A stretch of DNA of 64,000 bases from Ophthalmolycus amberensis. Taxonomy: Eukaryota > Chordata > Actinopteri > Perciformes > Zoarcidae. Under the pieces are notes generated by a model. The model was not told the DNA's origin and made no database searches. It saw nothing but the letters and a program-made list of their open reading frames with translations. Made by a program: the position numbers and the translations under genes. The stretch is from NCBI GenBank assembly GCA_024529925.1, contig JAFEUB010001120.1:2627001-2691000 (forward strand), written 5' to 3'. Below, piece by piece: positions 49,801-61,069 of this stretch. Position 1 is the first letter of the stretch; each line of letters opens with the position of its first letter.

Positions 49801-50676
49801 AGTCTGGCCTCTAACATGTATTTTTCATTCAGGTTACCACGAGTTCAATTCAGTGGACTTCAGTGGGACTTTCTTCATCAACACAGAGAGGGATGATGAT
49901 TACGCCGGCTTTGTGTTCGGCTACCAGTCCAGTTCCCGGTTCTACGTGGTGATGTGGAAGCAGATTACGCAGACATACTGGTCGAACAAACCCACCAAGG
50001 CCCAGGGCTACTCAGGCTTGTCTATTAAAATGGTTAACTCCACCACTGGCCCAGGAGAGCACCTCAGGAACGCCCTCTGGCACACAGGAAATACTCCAGG
50101 ACAGGTAAGACATTTGCTGGACTTTCGGAGGTTATACACCTCAATGGATCATTTTAATATCGGGACATTTGAAAAGATGAACCCATGGCTGTTTATTACC
50201 CCCGATGCTTTAGGTCCGCACTCTCTGGCATGACCCTAAGAACGTTGGATGGAAAGACTTCACCGCCTACAGATGGCATCTGATCCACAGACCGAGAACA
50301 GGACTCATTAGGTGGGCAGAGGATATTAGTTAGTCCACATATAAGTTTACTCTTCACGTGGGTTTGACATCGTCATCCCAAGCTTTGGACCTCACCAACT
50401 TTCATTTTTCCTTAATTCCTGCAGAGTTGTGATGTACGAGGGCAAGAAGATCATGGCAGATTCTGGTAACATCTATGACAAGACATATGCCGGCGGCAGG
50501 CTAGGTCTGTTTGTCTTCTCACAAGAGATGGTATACTTCTCAGACCTCAAGTATGAATGCAGAGGTAAGGATTTATGTCAAATTGACTTCCCGGAAAACA
50601 TTTCATGATATTTTCGTAAAATTGAGGCCACGTCCAACATTTTTTATTGTCTCTCCTTCTTTTAACAGATGTTTAA
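40819..50676 (+). CDS. thbs1: thrombospondin-1, secreted matricellular glycoprotein
   Basis: Coding exons: 40819-40882, 41084-41643, 41907-41982, 42325-42405, 42560-42669, 43198-43311, 44110-44206, 45077-45250, 45466-45642, 45736-45909, 46197-46324, 46445-46597, 46802-47020, 47166-47273, 47656-47815, 47951-48069, 49164-49398, 49503-49730, 49833-50104, 50214-50311, 50425-50564, 50669-50676. They join in frame to 1164 codons plus stop; human TSP-1 has 1170. The ATG has A at -3 and is the first AUG of the spliced RNA. Residues 1-21 are a hydrophobic signal peptide region. The protein trimerises and binds heparan sulfate, CD36, CD47, integrins and latent TGF-beta in the family. It is thbs1 rather than thbs2: KRFK spans residues 424-427, and the unpaired cysteine in TVNCDPG (Cys986) is a serine in TSP-2. 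Which teleost co-orthologue (thbs1a or thbs1b) cannot be told. Intron 13 uses a GC donor. The last coding exon adds only Asp-Val-stop. Confidence 0.97.
41084..41982 (+). other. thbs1: thbs1 exons 3-4: N-terminal laminin-G-like heparin-binding domain
   Basis: Residues 22-233. The 560-bp exon 3 encodes most of the domain in one piece, from SRDDNSVFDLFEHV to GAVRDRFM, and exon 4 (41907-41982) adds GVLQNVRFVFGASLEAVLRNKG. A basic VRRKNH stretch follows the first strand where the human protein has a heparin-binding cluster. The cysteines in YAGCEE and NKGCQT are placed to form the conserved domain disulfide. Exon 3 is distinctly GC-rich compared with its introns. Confidence 0.93.
42325..42669 (+). 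other. thbs1: thbs1 exons 5-6: linker and trimerisation coiled coil
   Basis: Residues 234-297. Exon 5 carries an N-glycosylation sequon (NGS) and the GHKTK linker. Exon 6 carries the oligomerisation segment: the two cysteines of ICGFSC (266 and 270) correspond to the human inter-chain disulfide cysteines, followed by a heptad-like run (MFKELKGLGVVVKELSSEL). The exon 5 donor (AAAG/GTACTA) is weak, and the exon 6 acceptor is GGTGAAG/AC. Both are required by phase and homology. Confidence 0.88.
43198..44206 (+). other. thbs1: thbs1 exons 7-8: von Willebrand factor type C domain
   Basis: Residues 298-367 from exons 43198-43311 and 44110-44206. Cysteines follow the VWC pattern: GVCLHNG, DDCTECTCQ, TVCRKIYC, PLIPCANATVPDGECCPRCG, with one NAT sequon. 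The separating intron is about 800 bp and holds a short CA tract at 43380-43400. Confidence 0.93.
45077..45909 (+). other. thbs1: thbs1 exons 9-11: three thrombospondin type 1 repeats
   Basis: One repeat per exon: residues 368-425, 426-484 and 485-542. Each has the Trp ladder (WSPWSEW, WSYWSPW, WGPWSPW) and six cysteines. Repeat 1 has CSVSCG, repeat 2 CSVTCG (441-446) and GVITRIR (448-454), repeat 3 CTLSCG. In mammals these segments bind CD36 and beta-1 integrins and block angiogenesis. KRFK (424-427) is split over the exon 9/10 junction; in mammalian TSP-1 it activates latent TGF-beta. All three exons keep phase 1, so they are symmetrical modules. Confidence 0.95.
46197..47020 (+). other. 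thbs1: thbs1 exons 12-14: EGF-like modules
   Basis: Residues 543-709. Exon 12 gives the first module (DGCLSNPCFAGAKC...) and starts the second with DVDE. Exon 13 completes the DVDECKEVPDACF module, which has the calcium-binding EGF start. Exon 14 gives the third module (NPCLDGSHDCNKNARCNYLG...) and leads into the type 3 repeats (EDTDLDGWPN). The intron after exon 13 (46598-46801) starts with GC instead of GT. Confidence 0.94.
46598..46801 (+). other. thbs1: thbs1 intron 13 with GC-AG boundaries
   Basis: The exon ends AAACAG and the intron begins GCAAGT. The acceptor is CTCTCCAG/GTTTGC. The joined codons read KKQ-VCTARNPC, matching human NKQ-VCKPRNPC, so the boundary is fixed by homology. No in-frame GT nearby gives that join. 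GC-AG introns are normally spliced by the major spliceosome when the rest of the donor is a good match, as here. Confidence 0.88.
47166..49502 (+). other. thbs1: thbs1 exons 15-18 and introns: calcium-binding type 3 repeats
   Basis: Residues 710-916, continued at the start of exon 19. Asp-rich DxDxDG-type calcium loops with paired cysteines (DNCPNLPNSGQEDYDKDG, DNCPFVYNPRQYDYDRDD and so on). In the family these wrap many calcium ions into a compact wire. Intron 17 (48070-49163, about 1.1 kb) is the largest intron in this part and begins next to a CA microsatellite. Confidence 0.94.
48079..48101. repeat. (CA)n microsatellite in thbs1 intron 17
   Basis: Eleven to twelve CA units beginning ten bases after the intron 17 donor. 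Confidence 0.9.
49503..50676 (+). other. thbs1: thbs1 exons 19-23: end of type 3 repeats, RGD site and C-terminal lectin-like domain
   Basis: Residues 917-1164. RGD at 920-922 (GDGRGDACKDD) lies in the last type 3 repeat, as in human TSP-1, where it can bind integrins. The L-lectin-like domain starts around NFDISETDFRQFQMVPLD. It contains the TSP-1-type free cysteine (TVNCDPG, 986), RFYVVMWK (1028-1035, the CD47-associated peptide), the NSTTGPGEHLRNALWHTGNTPGQ block and RVVMYEGKK. The protein ends YECRDV. Confidence 0.95.
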
Positions 50677-51086
50677 ATGCACGGCGCAGGAAGCTCTGAG
50701 GAATGCACCTTTTTTTGTACAAAGTATGAACTTACGTATTCTGATGCAAAGTCCAGGGACCGATTTATCTCCGCAACTCTTTTTCCTGCGACACGCACAC
50801 TCGGACGAGGCGAGGGGCATGTGGTCCGCCTCAGGCTCACTTGAAGCTGGTTTGGGCAGAGCACCAACCGGTTGATTGCCAGTTGAGGATCAGAGAGCCC
50901 CTTCTCCTCCACCCTTAGCATCTACGAGAGCAGGGAGAGCTGGGGCAAAATAAAACAAGCCGTCTAGTAGGACACAAACACCTTTTTATTCCAGCTCTAC
51001 CTGCTTTCTCGCTCTCTGGAAGACCTCATTCATCTCTGTGCGGGAACGGCTCCCCATAGACAACTATGCACTTCCAAGCCTTTACA

Positions 51087-51111
51087 TCTCTCTCTCTCTC
51101 TCTCTCTCTCT
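51087..51111. repeat. (CT)n microsatellite in thbs1 3' UTR
   Basis: About 12 tandem CT units. Confidence 0.9.
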
Positions 51112-52263
51112 TTTTCTGTCTCACCTCTTCAGCCTGTGCGCCTATCTACCTTACCTTCGGGATGGACATCCCAAAGAAAAAAAAAACTGATGATATATTC
51201 CCTTTGCTTTACCAGATCTGCCAGGATGTAGATTCTGAATGACACAACTTTTGAGGACACAGGATGAAGACAGCAATAACATTTTTTTAGGGCTCTTGGT
51301 TATTGAGGACTTAAGGAAACTGTTGGGAGTAGAGCTGGTTAGAAATATGGGCAACATTATGTTATGGATGTGTGTGGTCATGCATGTACTGTATGTGGAA
51401 GACTGGAAGATAAAAAGTGCTTTTACCCATCGACCTAAGAATCTCTGTAGAGAAGAGAGACAGAATAAAATGTAGGTCAGCTATCTTTATAAAGTATCAT
51501 AGGCTTTGTTGATGCTGATGTCTTGTTAACTAAACAACTCTCAGGGTGAGTGGTACGTGACGAGCTTCCCATATCAAACCAGTAAGAAAAAGAAATATGA
51601 GGATTATGTTTTACAGATAATTGCTAAAGCCAGTGTTCCCTTCAAAATACTCCCCATGTTACATCAAAACCTTGGTCATAGAAGAGATGTTCCTCCCTCA
51701 GTTTCTGAGGATTTCCATTTGAAATGATGTAAATACATGTAATTTATTGACTCTTGCCTACAATGTAGGCAGCGAAAGAAATTTGAATGCTTTGAAAAAA
51801 GTGAAGAAAAAAAAAATCATCCAATATCACAGTGAAAACTGATTCAAAATCAGGTACATCCAGGTGGAAAGTGTCTATCAAAGTGAATCAGGCATTATTC
51901 ACACAGGGCTAATGAGCATGAAGTGTATGTGACTTGTGTGCGTTTTCTTCAGAGAGAGATGAAAAACAAAGGAAATCTTTGATGTACAAATATTACCTCA
52001 TAGCTGTTGTATAATTTGATAAAAAAAAAAAACACAAGCAAGTACTTTTTCATATTCTTAGTGCCACTGTAGCATGAGCTGTAAATACTACGACATTTCA
52101 TTCCTAAAGACACAACAAGCTTCCAATCCCATGATCTGGCCCAGTACAAAGAACAGTCAAATGGGAGATTTCTTTTTTTTATCAATCATTTTTGCTCTAT
52201 CGTGTATGTCCAGTGCTGTTTTTAGCAGATAAATTATTGTCTTCGCTGTTTGTGAGAGGTTGA

Positions 52264-52265
<2 letters not shown>

Positions 52266-52303
<38 letters not shown>

Positions 52304-52308
52304 CGTGT
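52266..52308. repeat. (GT)n microsatellite in thbs1 3' UTR
   Basis: About 17 GT units followed by GCGTGCGTG. Confidence 0.9.
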
Positions 52309-52569
52309 TTGTAGATAAATGCTATTTAAATAATTTATCAGGATCTGTTGCCTTACCAAAGGCCACACGTCCGTCTGTATAAACGGTTTGCACACTGACG
52401 TGAGGATGTTCTGTTCTTTATTGTTTTTACCTTTGTTACTGTGTATCAATGTTACCATTATTTTTTGTACAATTAGTTTTGCTTGTCTGTAAACATTTCC
52501 TTAGTTGTACAAAGCAAAAAAAAATGCTGTTTTTATTCATAGCGATTATTTTGTTACATACTTCAAGAC

Positions 52570-52575
52570 AATAAA
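52570..52575 (+). promoter_or_regulatory. thbs1: predicted thbs1 polyadenylation signal
   Basis: AATAAA followed within 40 bases by a T/GT-rich stretch (CACTTTTGTTTGTC), the arrangement expected for a cleavage site at roughly 52590-52600. Confidence 0.6.
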
Positions 52576-53639
52576 TAGTTGTTAAAATTCTCAAGCATCT
52601 CTCACTTTTGTTTGTCTAATTGAAGCTATCTTACCATGTTTCACAGTATTAAGGCCATTGTTGATTGTCAAGAATGTGTTGAGATGACGTGGAGATACAA
52701 ACATGATTTACATGATCAAAGTCAAAATGATCGCCCAAGCTTATACAACACAGAGAGCAAATATTAGACCCACACAAACCTTGACGTTGGCCGACTGGCT
52801 TCGGGACACGGAGGCTAAAAAGAAAATCAATTTCCTGTGAATGCTGATCTGTAACATTTTGTGTTTCTTTTTCTATTTGGGTGATACCTTATCGTGATCA
52901 CCTGGTAGAGGTCTTCATGTGCCCAAAAGTTAAGAAAACACAATCCAAAATTGATATGTGGAAAACCTACCTAAATTCGACATGCATACATTATAAGCAT
53001 ACTGCAATGATTAGCACAATATATCACACGAATCCAGGGCAATACAACCACACTTGCCAACCTTCTCAATTTTCCCGGAAAACTTGCATGGTTTTTTTAC
53101 TTTTCGATAACATATTCCTGACACTGCACAGTGTGTTTAAGCCCTATTGTTTCCACCACATCAACAATGCAGCTGCAACACTGGTCAAACAGTGTGTCCT
53201 GCACAGCGGTGATTTCTATCGTAGACTCTCTGTTGATGTTTGAGTGTCTTTCGTTCTCTGTTAAGCCGTTGTTGGCCAACTCTGCTCGTGCATAAAACAC
53301 AAACACATTTATTCTAAAAAAGAAAAAGGAAAGTCAAAGTCAATTTTAAACTTGTTCTTGATAAGTTGCAGCCCGGCTTGAGTCATTATGGATTATTACA
53401 ATGTGGCAAGACTCGACATCTTCATACCAGCTGCAGTTCTCACACGTCTCTGCCAGCTGTCTACAAACACCCACATGTTTACTCTCAGACCCCTTTTAGG
53501 CTGCATGTCAGGATGTGTTGACTCATGGAGAATCCCCACTACTTTAAAGAAAACCCACTTGGTACACACAGGCAGTTTTATTACATAAAATGTGTTCTCT
53601 GTTAATGTCAGATTTTATATAAATCTTGCTTGTATTTTG

Positions 53640-53752
53640 GGCAATAAAATAGTGACTATGAAATGACAAATCGACTGAAGAGATCTTAGTCGACAAAGAC
53701 CAAAACAACCAAATAATCAACTTACCGACTAAGAGGGGTCATCCCTACTTTA
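53640..53752. repeat. hAT-like MITE end fragment
   Basis: AGTCGACAAAGACCAAAACAA and CGACTAAGAGGGGTCATCCCT match the style of a fish hAT-like terminus ending in a GGG(A/C)(T/A)GCCCT-like word. It directly abuts the next MITE, so one may have inserted beside the other. Confidence 0.35.
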
Positions 53753-53765
53753 ATTGATATATTGT

Positions 53766-54065
53766 AGGGCTGCAAGTAGCGATTGTTATTGTTATTAGCC
53801 AGTTAATTTCTTTATTGAGACTTGCTATTGTCAATATTAGTAACATTTCAGAAAGTGGTGTAACACCTATTCAAATTTCCCCATAGCCTTAGGTGAAATT
53901 AAAAAAAATGTTTTGTTTTTCAACCATAAACCGAAAAAAAAATGCAGCACATTCGCACATTTGAGCTGCTGAAGTCAGCAAATGTTTGGCATTTTTGCTT
54001 GAAAAATGATTGAAAGGATGACTATCAAAACATGAATCGATTAATAGGTTTACAGATTCAGCTCT
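53766..54065. repeat. hAT-like MITE (AGGGCTGCAA family), copy 1
   Basis: Starts AGGGCTGCAAGTAGCGATT and ends with the inverted counterpart GATTCAGCTCT, with GAATCGATTAAT near the right end. Length about 300 bp, no coding capacity. No matching 8-bp target duplication was found, so the copy is old. Confidence 0.65.
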
Positions 54066-55099
54066 AAATCGAGACATAGAGACAGTGATGGACAATGTTT
54101 CTGGTATTACTCATGTAGCTTTATCCTGATTAGATTTAGCCTTGAGGCGACATCTTGATGGTGAATATTTTTGGGAATCACAGTGTGTCTTGTTGCCCAC
54201 TTTTTTCCCAGCGAGACCAGCTCTTCAAACTGGCAGCCTTCAAGTCGCAAGTCGCTACCATGATTACTCGCCACACACACTCCTCGAATAATGACAGGCC
54301 AAGGCTGAAAGCCACCCACTCAATTACCTCCAGCACCTCTAATGTGTCTGCAAAAAGCACCTTCTGCAGTTAAAGGATATAGACATATAGCCTTGAAGTG
54401 TAGTGACTAATGCAAAGTGCTGATGACGGGAACAAAGGCTATCCACCCCGGAGTTACAACGGCTTTATTTAACTCCTGTAATCCACCCAGGGAAGCGGAG
54501 AGACTGTGCTCCATTTGGACAACCCGCTGCCACAATTGGCCTCAAACCTCAAACTTCAAACCTGAAACGCTAGATTAGATCCGGCCGCCCTCCTCCTCTG
54601 GTCTGTCTTCAACAGCTTTGTGCGCCATGCTGTGTCCTGAGGTGTTGAGGTGTTATGTTAAGATGGAGGACCCCCCCCCCCACTGAATAATGCGGCATTT
54701 ACCCTCCATGCACGTCTGTAAGCACAGCAGCTGTAGGACACCACCTGTACATACAGTATTTGAAACTCAAATAAGAATAGAATAACATTTCCTTGAACAA
54801 TATAGCCGTAGTGAAAATAAATCTGGAATGTGGTTTAGTCAGGGCATATTCTTTGTATTATAGTATTAGTTGGGTGTGTAGGGAGGGCTCAAAAATAAAA
54901 CCTCAACGAGACCTACACTTTCTACAAAAGAAAACAGCTGCAGGCTCCGGAATTGTTAAAGTCATCACTTGAATCATCAGTGCTTCCAGGTTGTGAACAC
55001 ACTCAGCTTTGCTTTTACTGGAGATATCTGCATATCGGAGGCTCCAAAGGGCTAAAGCGTCCATATGTAGAGTGGTTTCTATGCAGCTGGGAGTTTAGT

Positions 55100-55254
55100 T
55101 CAGTGGTTTCCATCCTACAGTTTGGGACACTCTTACGAGTCACAAGATAAATCTGAGGAATGAGATAATCGATGGGAAAAGAACGAAAGACTAAACTAAT
55201 TTCTCGACTTTCTTTGAGAGGCGACAAGGCGAAAAGGTTGGGAAACTCTAGTTT
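55100..55254. repeat. hAT-like MITE (CAGTGGTTCCCAACC family)
   Basis: The left end CAGTGGTTTCCATCCT and right end AAGGTTGGGAAACTC form imperfect terminal inverted repeats. The interior has CACAAGATAAATCTGAGG, characteristic of this family. About 150 bp, non-coding. Confidence 0.55.
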
Positions 55255-57309
55255 AATCTTAACTCGAGAAGTAAAAAGTACCCAATAAAGGCTCAGTGAC
55301 ATAACGGTAATAAATCACGTTCACACTTTCCCTACTGTAAGCCCTCATCATAACAATTCCCCATAGAGAATATCTTTCTTGTGCTTGTTGGCAGTCGCGA
55401 TGGGATTCTTGACGAGGTTGTGCTAGTGACCTCTGACCCCTGCGCTAGCTGCACCTGGCGAAACTCAAAAAGACGGTGAATATTGTGATGGAGAAAGGTG
55501 ACCTTTATCCCCCTTTGCATAGCGATATAGGTAAAAACATCATTTTAAGGATGTCATAAATGTTTGCTCTACATGAGTGCAATAAATGGAGAGGTTATGA
55601 AGAGCAAGTTCACAACTTAAAAACAATCAGGTGAAAGTTTGTTGGTAATTTCAATGTGTCTGGTGTGAGTCCCGTGCATTCAAATCACCAACGTTTCTTT
55701 GTAGGCTTTGACCGAGACGTGCCATCCGTGTTTGCTCGCCTCCTGAACCCTGTCCCATCTGCTCGGTGTGTTGTTATTGTGCATTACTGTTTGTTTTTCC
55801 TCCGTCTTCTTCAGGACACAAAGTGAGGCAGAGCAAGTGTTTGAGTAGTCAAAGATGAATGTTCCAAAACAACCCAAAGACGACCGTGTTTGCAACACCG
55901 GGTGAATTCCATTATTGATGAAATTCATTCTTGTTCCCTATTTTATTGCTTTGAGCCAAAGTCCAAATGCCTGCTTTTATTCTGCAGTACGGAAATACCA
56001 AGCACATGCTCTCCTCGACTTTCATATACAAGTCTCCCACTAACAACGAGATCAAATCTATTTTTTTCCAATGAAGGGTCAGAATTTAGCCCAACTTTCA
56101 TCGTGTCTGTGCTCGATATTTTTCTTTCAGTCAGGTATGTTTTGTCAGACGCAGTGAAATAAAAGTATATTTTTAAAGTTTGAATCCGGTGTCCCTCTGT
56201 AATTTTCAGTTGTCTCTTACGCGCAAAAAAAATATGTAAATTAATCATTTGTGAGTGTCTTTATATAAAAGTCCCTCTCGTTTTTCTTAAACTTAAATAA
56301 AACAGTTTTTGTCTCTGAGCTCTTGGGGGTAGTGGCACTGGCTAGCTGAACAATACTATAGCAGTGGGTCTCCTGCTGATCTAACGACGTGGTTAAGAGA
56401 GGTGAGGATAGACGCCACTTCCATCTCACCTCATCAACAGCAAATGACTTTAAGCGATCCAATCAAATCTTAAGGGTTTGCTTTAAAACACTTCTCGTAA
56501 CTATACCGTACTGTGACTTTAAATTCAGGCATTTAAAACAGTCCTTCTATGGAGAATATGTTAAAGAATAAAGAGTCTCTAAGATAATACTCGAACGAGT
56601 ATTTTTGTCTCCAGCCGACTCATCAAAATGGATATGATATGATAAAAAAAACAGCTGTGTTTCTAATTTGTTGCAGTAAGTACCAAGTTTTGCCAATGCA
56701 CCTTTCCTTACTGAGCTCATGTAATCCTCTAAGTATGAAGGTAATGTCCTATGCAGACAACAGCAGTAAAGTAAGACCCCAGACACTGTTGGTGTGCTAT
56801 TCATTAACCGAACTGGCAGCAGATGAGAGAGGATAAGGAGACTGAAGGAAGACGCGACGGCTTTTAATTTCCTGAGGGGAGCACGCCCTGCTGCTGCTCT
56901 ACAGCTTCTGTTTATCCAATGGCCTGTAATTCCTTCTGGCCTCGGCCTTGTGTCAAGTTACAGACCCGACTTCAAACACACAGCGTCAGTGCCACAGCAA
57001 AAGACCGTGTGTGCCCAACTGCCCATACAGCGTACCTCCACTACCTGTACCAGCGTGACTCAGCTGCACATTGACGTCACTGTGCAACCACGGGCTCTAA
57101 CGACCGTGACATCCAAAGCACCAGCTGTGCAGGTTAAACAGCACTCCAAAATTATAAGTCTATACAATAACAGTACATCAGATTCAAATAAGTATACAGT
57201 ACACCTATGGGCATGGCCACCAACAACAAATGTGTGTAAAGATGACATCCAAAAGAATCTGATTGGCCCAACATGTTTTTCTTTATTCTGACACCAGTTG
57301 TTGATTTGT

Positions 57310-57480
57310 TTACTGCTTCGGTCCAGTCGGAAACATCTCAACAACTACTGGATGGATTGCCATGAAATTTTGCATTGACATCCGCTTATTGAAGATGAAT
57401 TGCAATAACATTGGTGGTCCCTTCATTTTTCATCTGCGCCAATCATTAGGTCAAATGGCATCCAATGAATAAACATCCCG
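57310..57480 (+). repeat. TTAGCATGCTAA-rich repeat family, 5' portion
   Basis: The words CAACAACTACTGGATGGATT, GCCATGAAATTTTGCATTGA and GGTGGTCCCTTCATTTTTCATC match the start of the same broad teleost family as copies at 23.3 and 35.0 kb. The later part with the TTAGCATGC words is absent. Confidence 0.5.
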
Positions 57481-58560
57481 GGTATTTATCTAAATAAATT
57501 CAACATGTTCGCTGAAAGCACTACTGTGCACAAGTCTTTAACTCCAAACCACATTTATGGACATTGCAATGTAAATATTGGGATTGGACACTGAGAACAT
57601 CCTGTACAAAACAGAAAGTTACCCAAGGTATGTGGCGTGAGCTCTAGAGTTGGCTTACGGACACAGAGTGTGCCCTGAAAATGGACATGATGTCTTCTGT
57701 TTGGACACTCACGACGATGAACAACGATCCGGAGGAAGTCGAGTATTCTGCGCTGTCGACCGCAAATCCGCCGCCCCCGCTCTCCACACAGAGGCGTGAC
57801 ATATTGGAGATAGCTGTGGCAGACAGATTTCAACACGGACACTAAACCTCCCTATATGCCGGCATTGCGTGAGAGACAGAGATGTAAACAGTCGAGATAG
57901 AGACGCCTGTGTTTCGTTTATGCGTCGCTTGATTCAAGTTGAGACTTATGTAAAGTGACATATGATGGTGCAATTTGGCTGAAGCTCATTGGCTTACATG
58001 AGAGGATAATGAAAGTCAGGAATAACCCACTTTGGTTGCAGTTATTTATGCCATTTTCATTGCTTTTAGTTGCTTGTTTTTTCAGCCTCCAAGGCTACAT
58101 AAAGCAACAAGAAACTCATCTCTTTGTAATTCTTCTCTATTTTACCTTTGACGTTGAACTAATGGAGGTTTAGCCCCGCAAAAATGTATGTATTTACCCG
58201 ATGTCATACAATGACAATCAGCGCTGCTACGTATGCACATCACACAATATGAGGAGGGCACCAAGTGCCTGAGGGGGCACCAACAACAGTTTGGCTGTAG
58301 TAACGCTGGCTGCAGGGACAATTTCGGAAATAATGGCCCCAGAAAGGCAACCGGAGTCCACGGCACAGAAGAGCAAAAAGTAGAAACTGTGGGATGTCTC
58401 TTGCGCATCGCTTGCAGGTGTAGGTTATTCGCCATCGGTCACTTGTTGGCTGCTGCGTACGTAGGTTGTCGATTGTACATAGGCGCTATAAGTACACTGT
58501 ATATACACGTAGATATTTTATATGGTATTATTCTTTTTTTTATAGTTACTGCCTGCCCTT

Positions 58561-58793
58561 GGGCCTCAGCTCCCTCATGGAGCCCTGCTCCTGGGCGTAT
58601 TTCTGGAGGCTTTCCGGGCATCTCCAACCGGTAGGGGACTGCAGGGTAGCTCCAGAACACACTGGAGAGATCACATATCCAATTTGGCTTGGGAAGGCCT
58701 CGGTATCCCCCAGGAGGAGCTGGAAAACGCTGTCTAGATGTCTGGACTACCTTGCTTAGCCTGCTGCCACTGCAACCATCCATCCATCCATCA
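58561..58793 (+). repeat. LINE 3' end with ATCC/GATG-type tail
   Basis: Words such as GAGATCACATATCCAATTTG, GGGAAGGCCTCGGTATCCCC and CAGGAGGAGCTGGAAAACGC, followed by tandem ATCC units (58776-58793), resemble the 3' coding end and tail of a teleost non-LTR retrotransposon (RTE/Rex3-like, inferred). The remnant coding frame is interrupted. Confidence 0.5.
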
Positions 58794-59103
58794 TCTGTAA
58801 CTGAAATCCTATTTAGTGTCGCGGGGGCTGGAGCTGATTCCAGCTGATATTGGGCGACATGTGGACAGGTTGCTATCACAGGGCTGACGCACAGAGACGG
58901 ACAATCATTTACCGTCACATTCAGTCCTGCAGGCGATTTAAACCAATTAACCTAACCTGCACTGTCTGTGAGCTGTGGGAAGAAGCCAGACAACCCAGAG
59001 AAGCCTGCTGACACGGGGAGAACATGCAAATACCACATGGAAGGATTGAATCCCGGCCCTCTTGCTGTGAGGAGACAGCGCTAACCACTACACCACCGTG
59101 CCG
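58794..59103. repeat. Expander-like repeat segment
   Basis: Contains GTCGCGGGGGCTGGAGC, CCAGCTGATATTGGGCGAC, GACACGGGGAGAACATGCAA and CGCTAACCACTACACCACCG in the order of a widespread fish RTE-type repeat. The GAATCCCGGCCCT stretch near 59047 is part of the repeat and not a tRNA B box. Confidence 0.5.
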
Positions 59104-60211
59104 CCTTCCAAAGCAACCAAGCCCCAGATAAGTGGCAGAAAATGATTGAATAGACTCTTAATAAACTCTTAATCACTGCTTCTGACTCCAAATTCAGTAC
59201 ACACATCGTCACCCATGATTGAAATACTGACTTTTCAAAAGACACAAAGTTCTGGCCTGAGTCGAGCCCATCAGAGCAGGATATCCTCCGGCAAAGCTGG
59301 GCCAGAGACAGATCGGCAAACCTCCTGCGACGAAGGTTTGCACAAGTGAGTAATGTGGGCACCGGGGCCAGACCAGACCCCAGGTTTCCACTCAGGTTGC
59401 AAATGTGCCTCCCATGGGTCAGGCTGTGTGACAGCTGCAAGTTGGGAAAGTCAATGCGGAAAAAACATCCTCCAAATGAGGCCGACTGACAAGTGGGTGC
59501 CAATATGTCAGTGGGCATCACAGGAGGAAAAACAGAGACCCGAGACATGCTTTTCTGGAGCCATGGAGTCAAGGGACAATCTCTGCAGCATTTAGAACAG
59601 AACCATGATTGAAAGGAAATAATTGTGCCTGTTTATTAGTTTAATTTGTCCGGGCTTACTTGTTGTCTTTCACTTCAAATAAGCAGAACAGTCTTCTCTT
59701 GTCCACTAAACATTTTCCTGACTTGCTCAACGGACATTTATTGTCAGTTGCTTTAACACGGCAGCTCTGTTGTTTCGCAGAAAAAAAGGTTGTGGGTTAA
59801 AAAATGTGAGACTTTCACTGGACGTAATGTCAGGTTGAGTATGTTTGAAGCAACATGGCATGTGATGATTGACTGCATGTTATATAAAGGAAAGTCCTTT
59901 GAGGTACTTGTGAAAAATAGTTGTGGTAAATACACTTTCTTAGAAATGAAGCTCTGGTGCAAGTTCAGTCAGGAAGACTATACTATTGCATGCTTAGACC
60001 TGTAGTTTATTTCTCATACATCTGCCACTCACTCCACACGCATGCCCACTCATAATTCCCTTGCTGTCATTGTTCGGGGCTGTCAATCATGATATCAGCT
60101 GTTTAGATCAGCTGGTGTCACTATCCAATAGCACAGCAGCAATTACATCATTACCTCATCGTTCTATCAGCCTCATCCGCCATCACCACCACTGATGTCT
60201 GGACTCCACGA

Positions 60212-60225
60212 GGGGGGGGGGGGGG
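60212..60225. repeat. poly-G tract
   Basis: Fourteen consecutive G residues, a likely length-variable homopolymer and a possible base-calling weak point. Confidence 0.9.
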
Positions 60226-61045
60226 ATTTATCTTGCTGCTGCTCAGGTAAATAAAAATGATACGAGTGCATTTTTAATAAGTCACATTTTATAACGGAAC
60301 TACCATCACAACCATGAGCACGTTCACAGATGCACACAAACACTAATCCTTTCAGCGATCAGCATGTGATCCCGCACTGGTTCTGTTCCTTTTGATAGTG
60401 AAGGTCAGATTTGGTACCACACATATCTAGTGGCAAATCTGTGTTTACCGGCAACATTCCTTCACCAAAAAGCTCCACTTACGAGCCTTCGCTGCCAGTG
60501 GCCTCCGTAACGTTCGAGGCCAAAACTTGCACATCGGAGCCACTCAGAGGAAGACGTTCTGCTCACATTACTAGGTCAGAGGCATTGCTTTACTGGGCAG
60601 CCCACCTGGGACAGTGCGAGTTGGAAAATACCTGTTTTAAAGGTTACACGGAGAGGACGGTGCTGCATCTATCAGGTTAAAGGTGATGGATATAAAAGTT
60701 GAATATAGGTATGCATTTGTCATCGTAATGAGTTTATGAAAAACATGCAAATGTTCATGAGAGCAGCATCCCCTTGTCTTCATTCCTGTGTCTTCAGCTT
60801 CTACAGAAGCGATGAGAAACGTGAGGGCGCGGTGTCGGGTTCCCTCCAGACCCATTTTGTGTCCTCGATCGGTGGCGCGAGACAAAAGGACCACAGAAAC
60901 CAGAGCTCGAGGTAGTGCTGCACTTTTACCGTGAGTCAGGAGGGGCAGAAGAATGGAGTTCTTTCTCTGCCCGGCCTGCCTGGCTGTACTGTACACCTTG
61001 GAGAAGCACTCAGCACCGGGGGGAGATGGTCTGCCTTGATAATGG

Positions 61046-61069
61046 ACACACACACACACACACACACAC
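61046..61069. repeat. (CA)n microsatellite
   Basis: Eleven to twelve CA units after AATGGA. Confidence 0.9.

Larger units (their letters stand above)
50677..52595 (+). other. thbs1: thbs1 3' UTR
   Basis: About 1.9 kb of AT-rich sequence after the stop with no other gene. It contains a CT microsatellite (51087-51111), a GT microsatellite (52266-52308) and several ATTTA words that could act as AU-rich decay elements, expected for a rapidly induced thbs1 mRNA. Early AATAAA hexamers occur at 50949-50954 and near 51465. The best terminal signal is AATAAA at 52570-52575. The right limit is an estimate. Confidence 0.65.

Noticed and set aside
40819..50676. Assignment to thbs2 instead of thbs1
   Set aside because: The KRFK sequence, TVNC cysteine, third type 1 repeat and EGF sequences agree with TSP-1. 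TSP-2 has a serine at the cysteine position and lacks KRFK. The ending RDV is closer to TSP-2's RDI but is a weak character.
50949..50954. Early AATAAA as the main thbs1 polyadenylation site
   Set aside because: It lies only about 270 bp after the stop and is not followed by a clear GT-rich element. It may be a minor alternative site, but the downstream signal at 52570 fits better.
59040..59103. tRNA-like B box and CCGCC end suggesting a tRNA gene
   Set aside because: The sequence belongs to an Expander-like repeat with the same words in the same order. No cloverleaf can be drawn around it.
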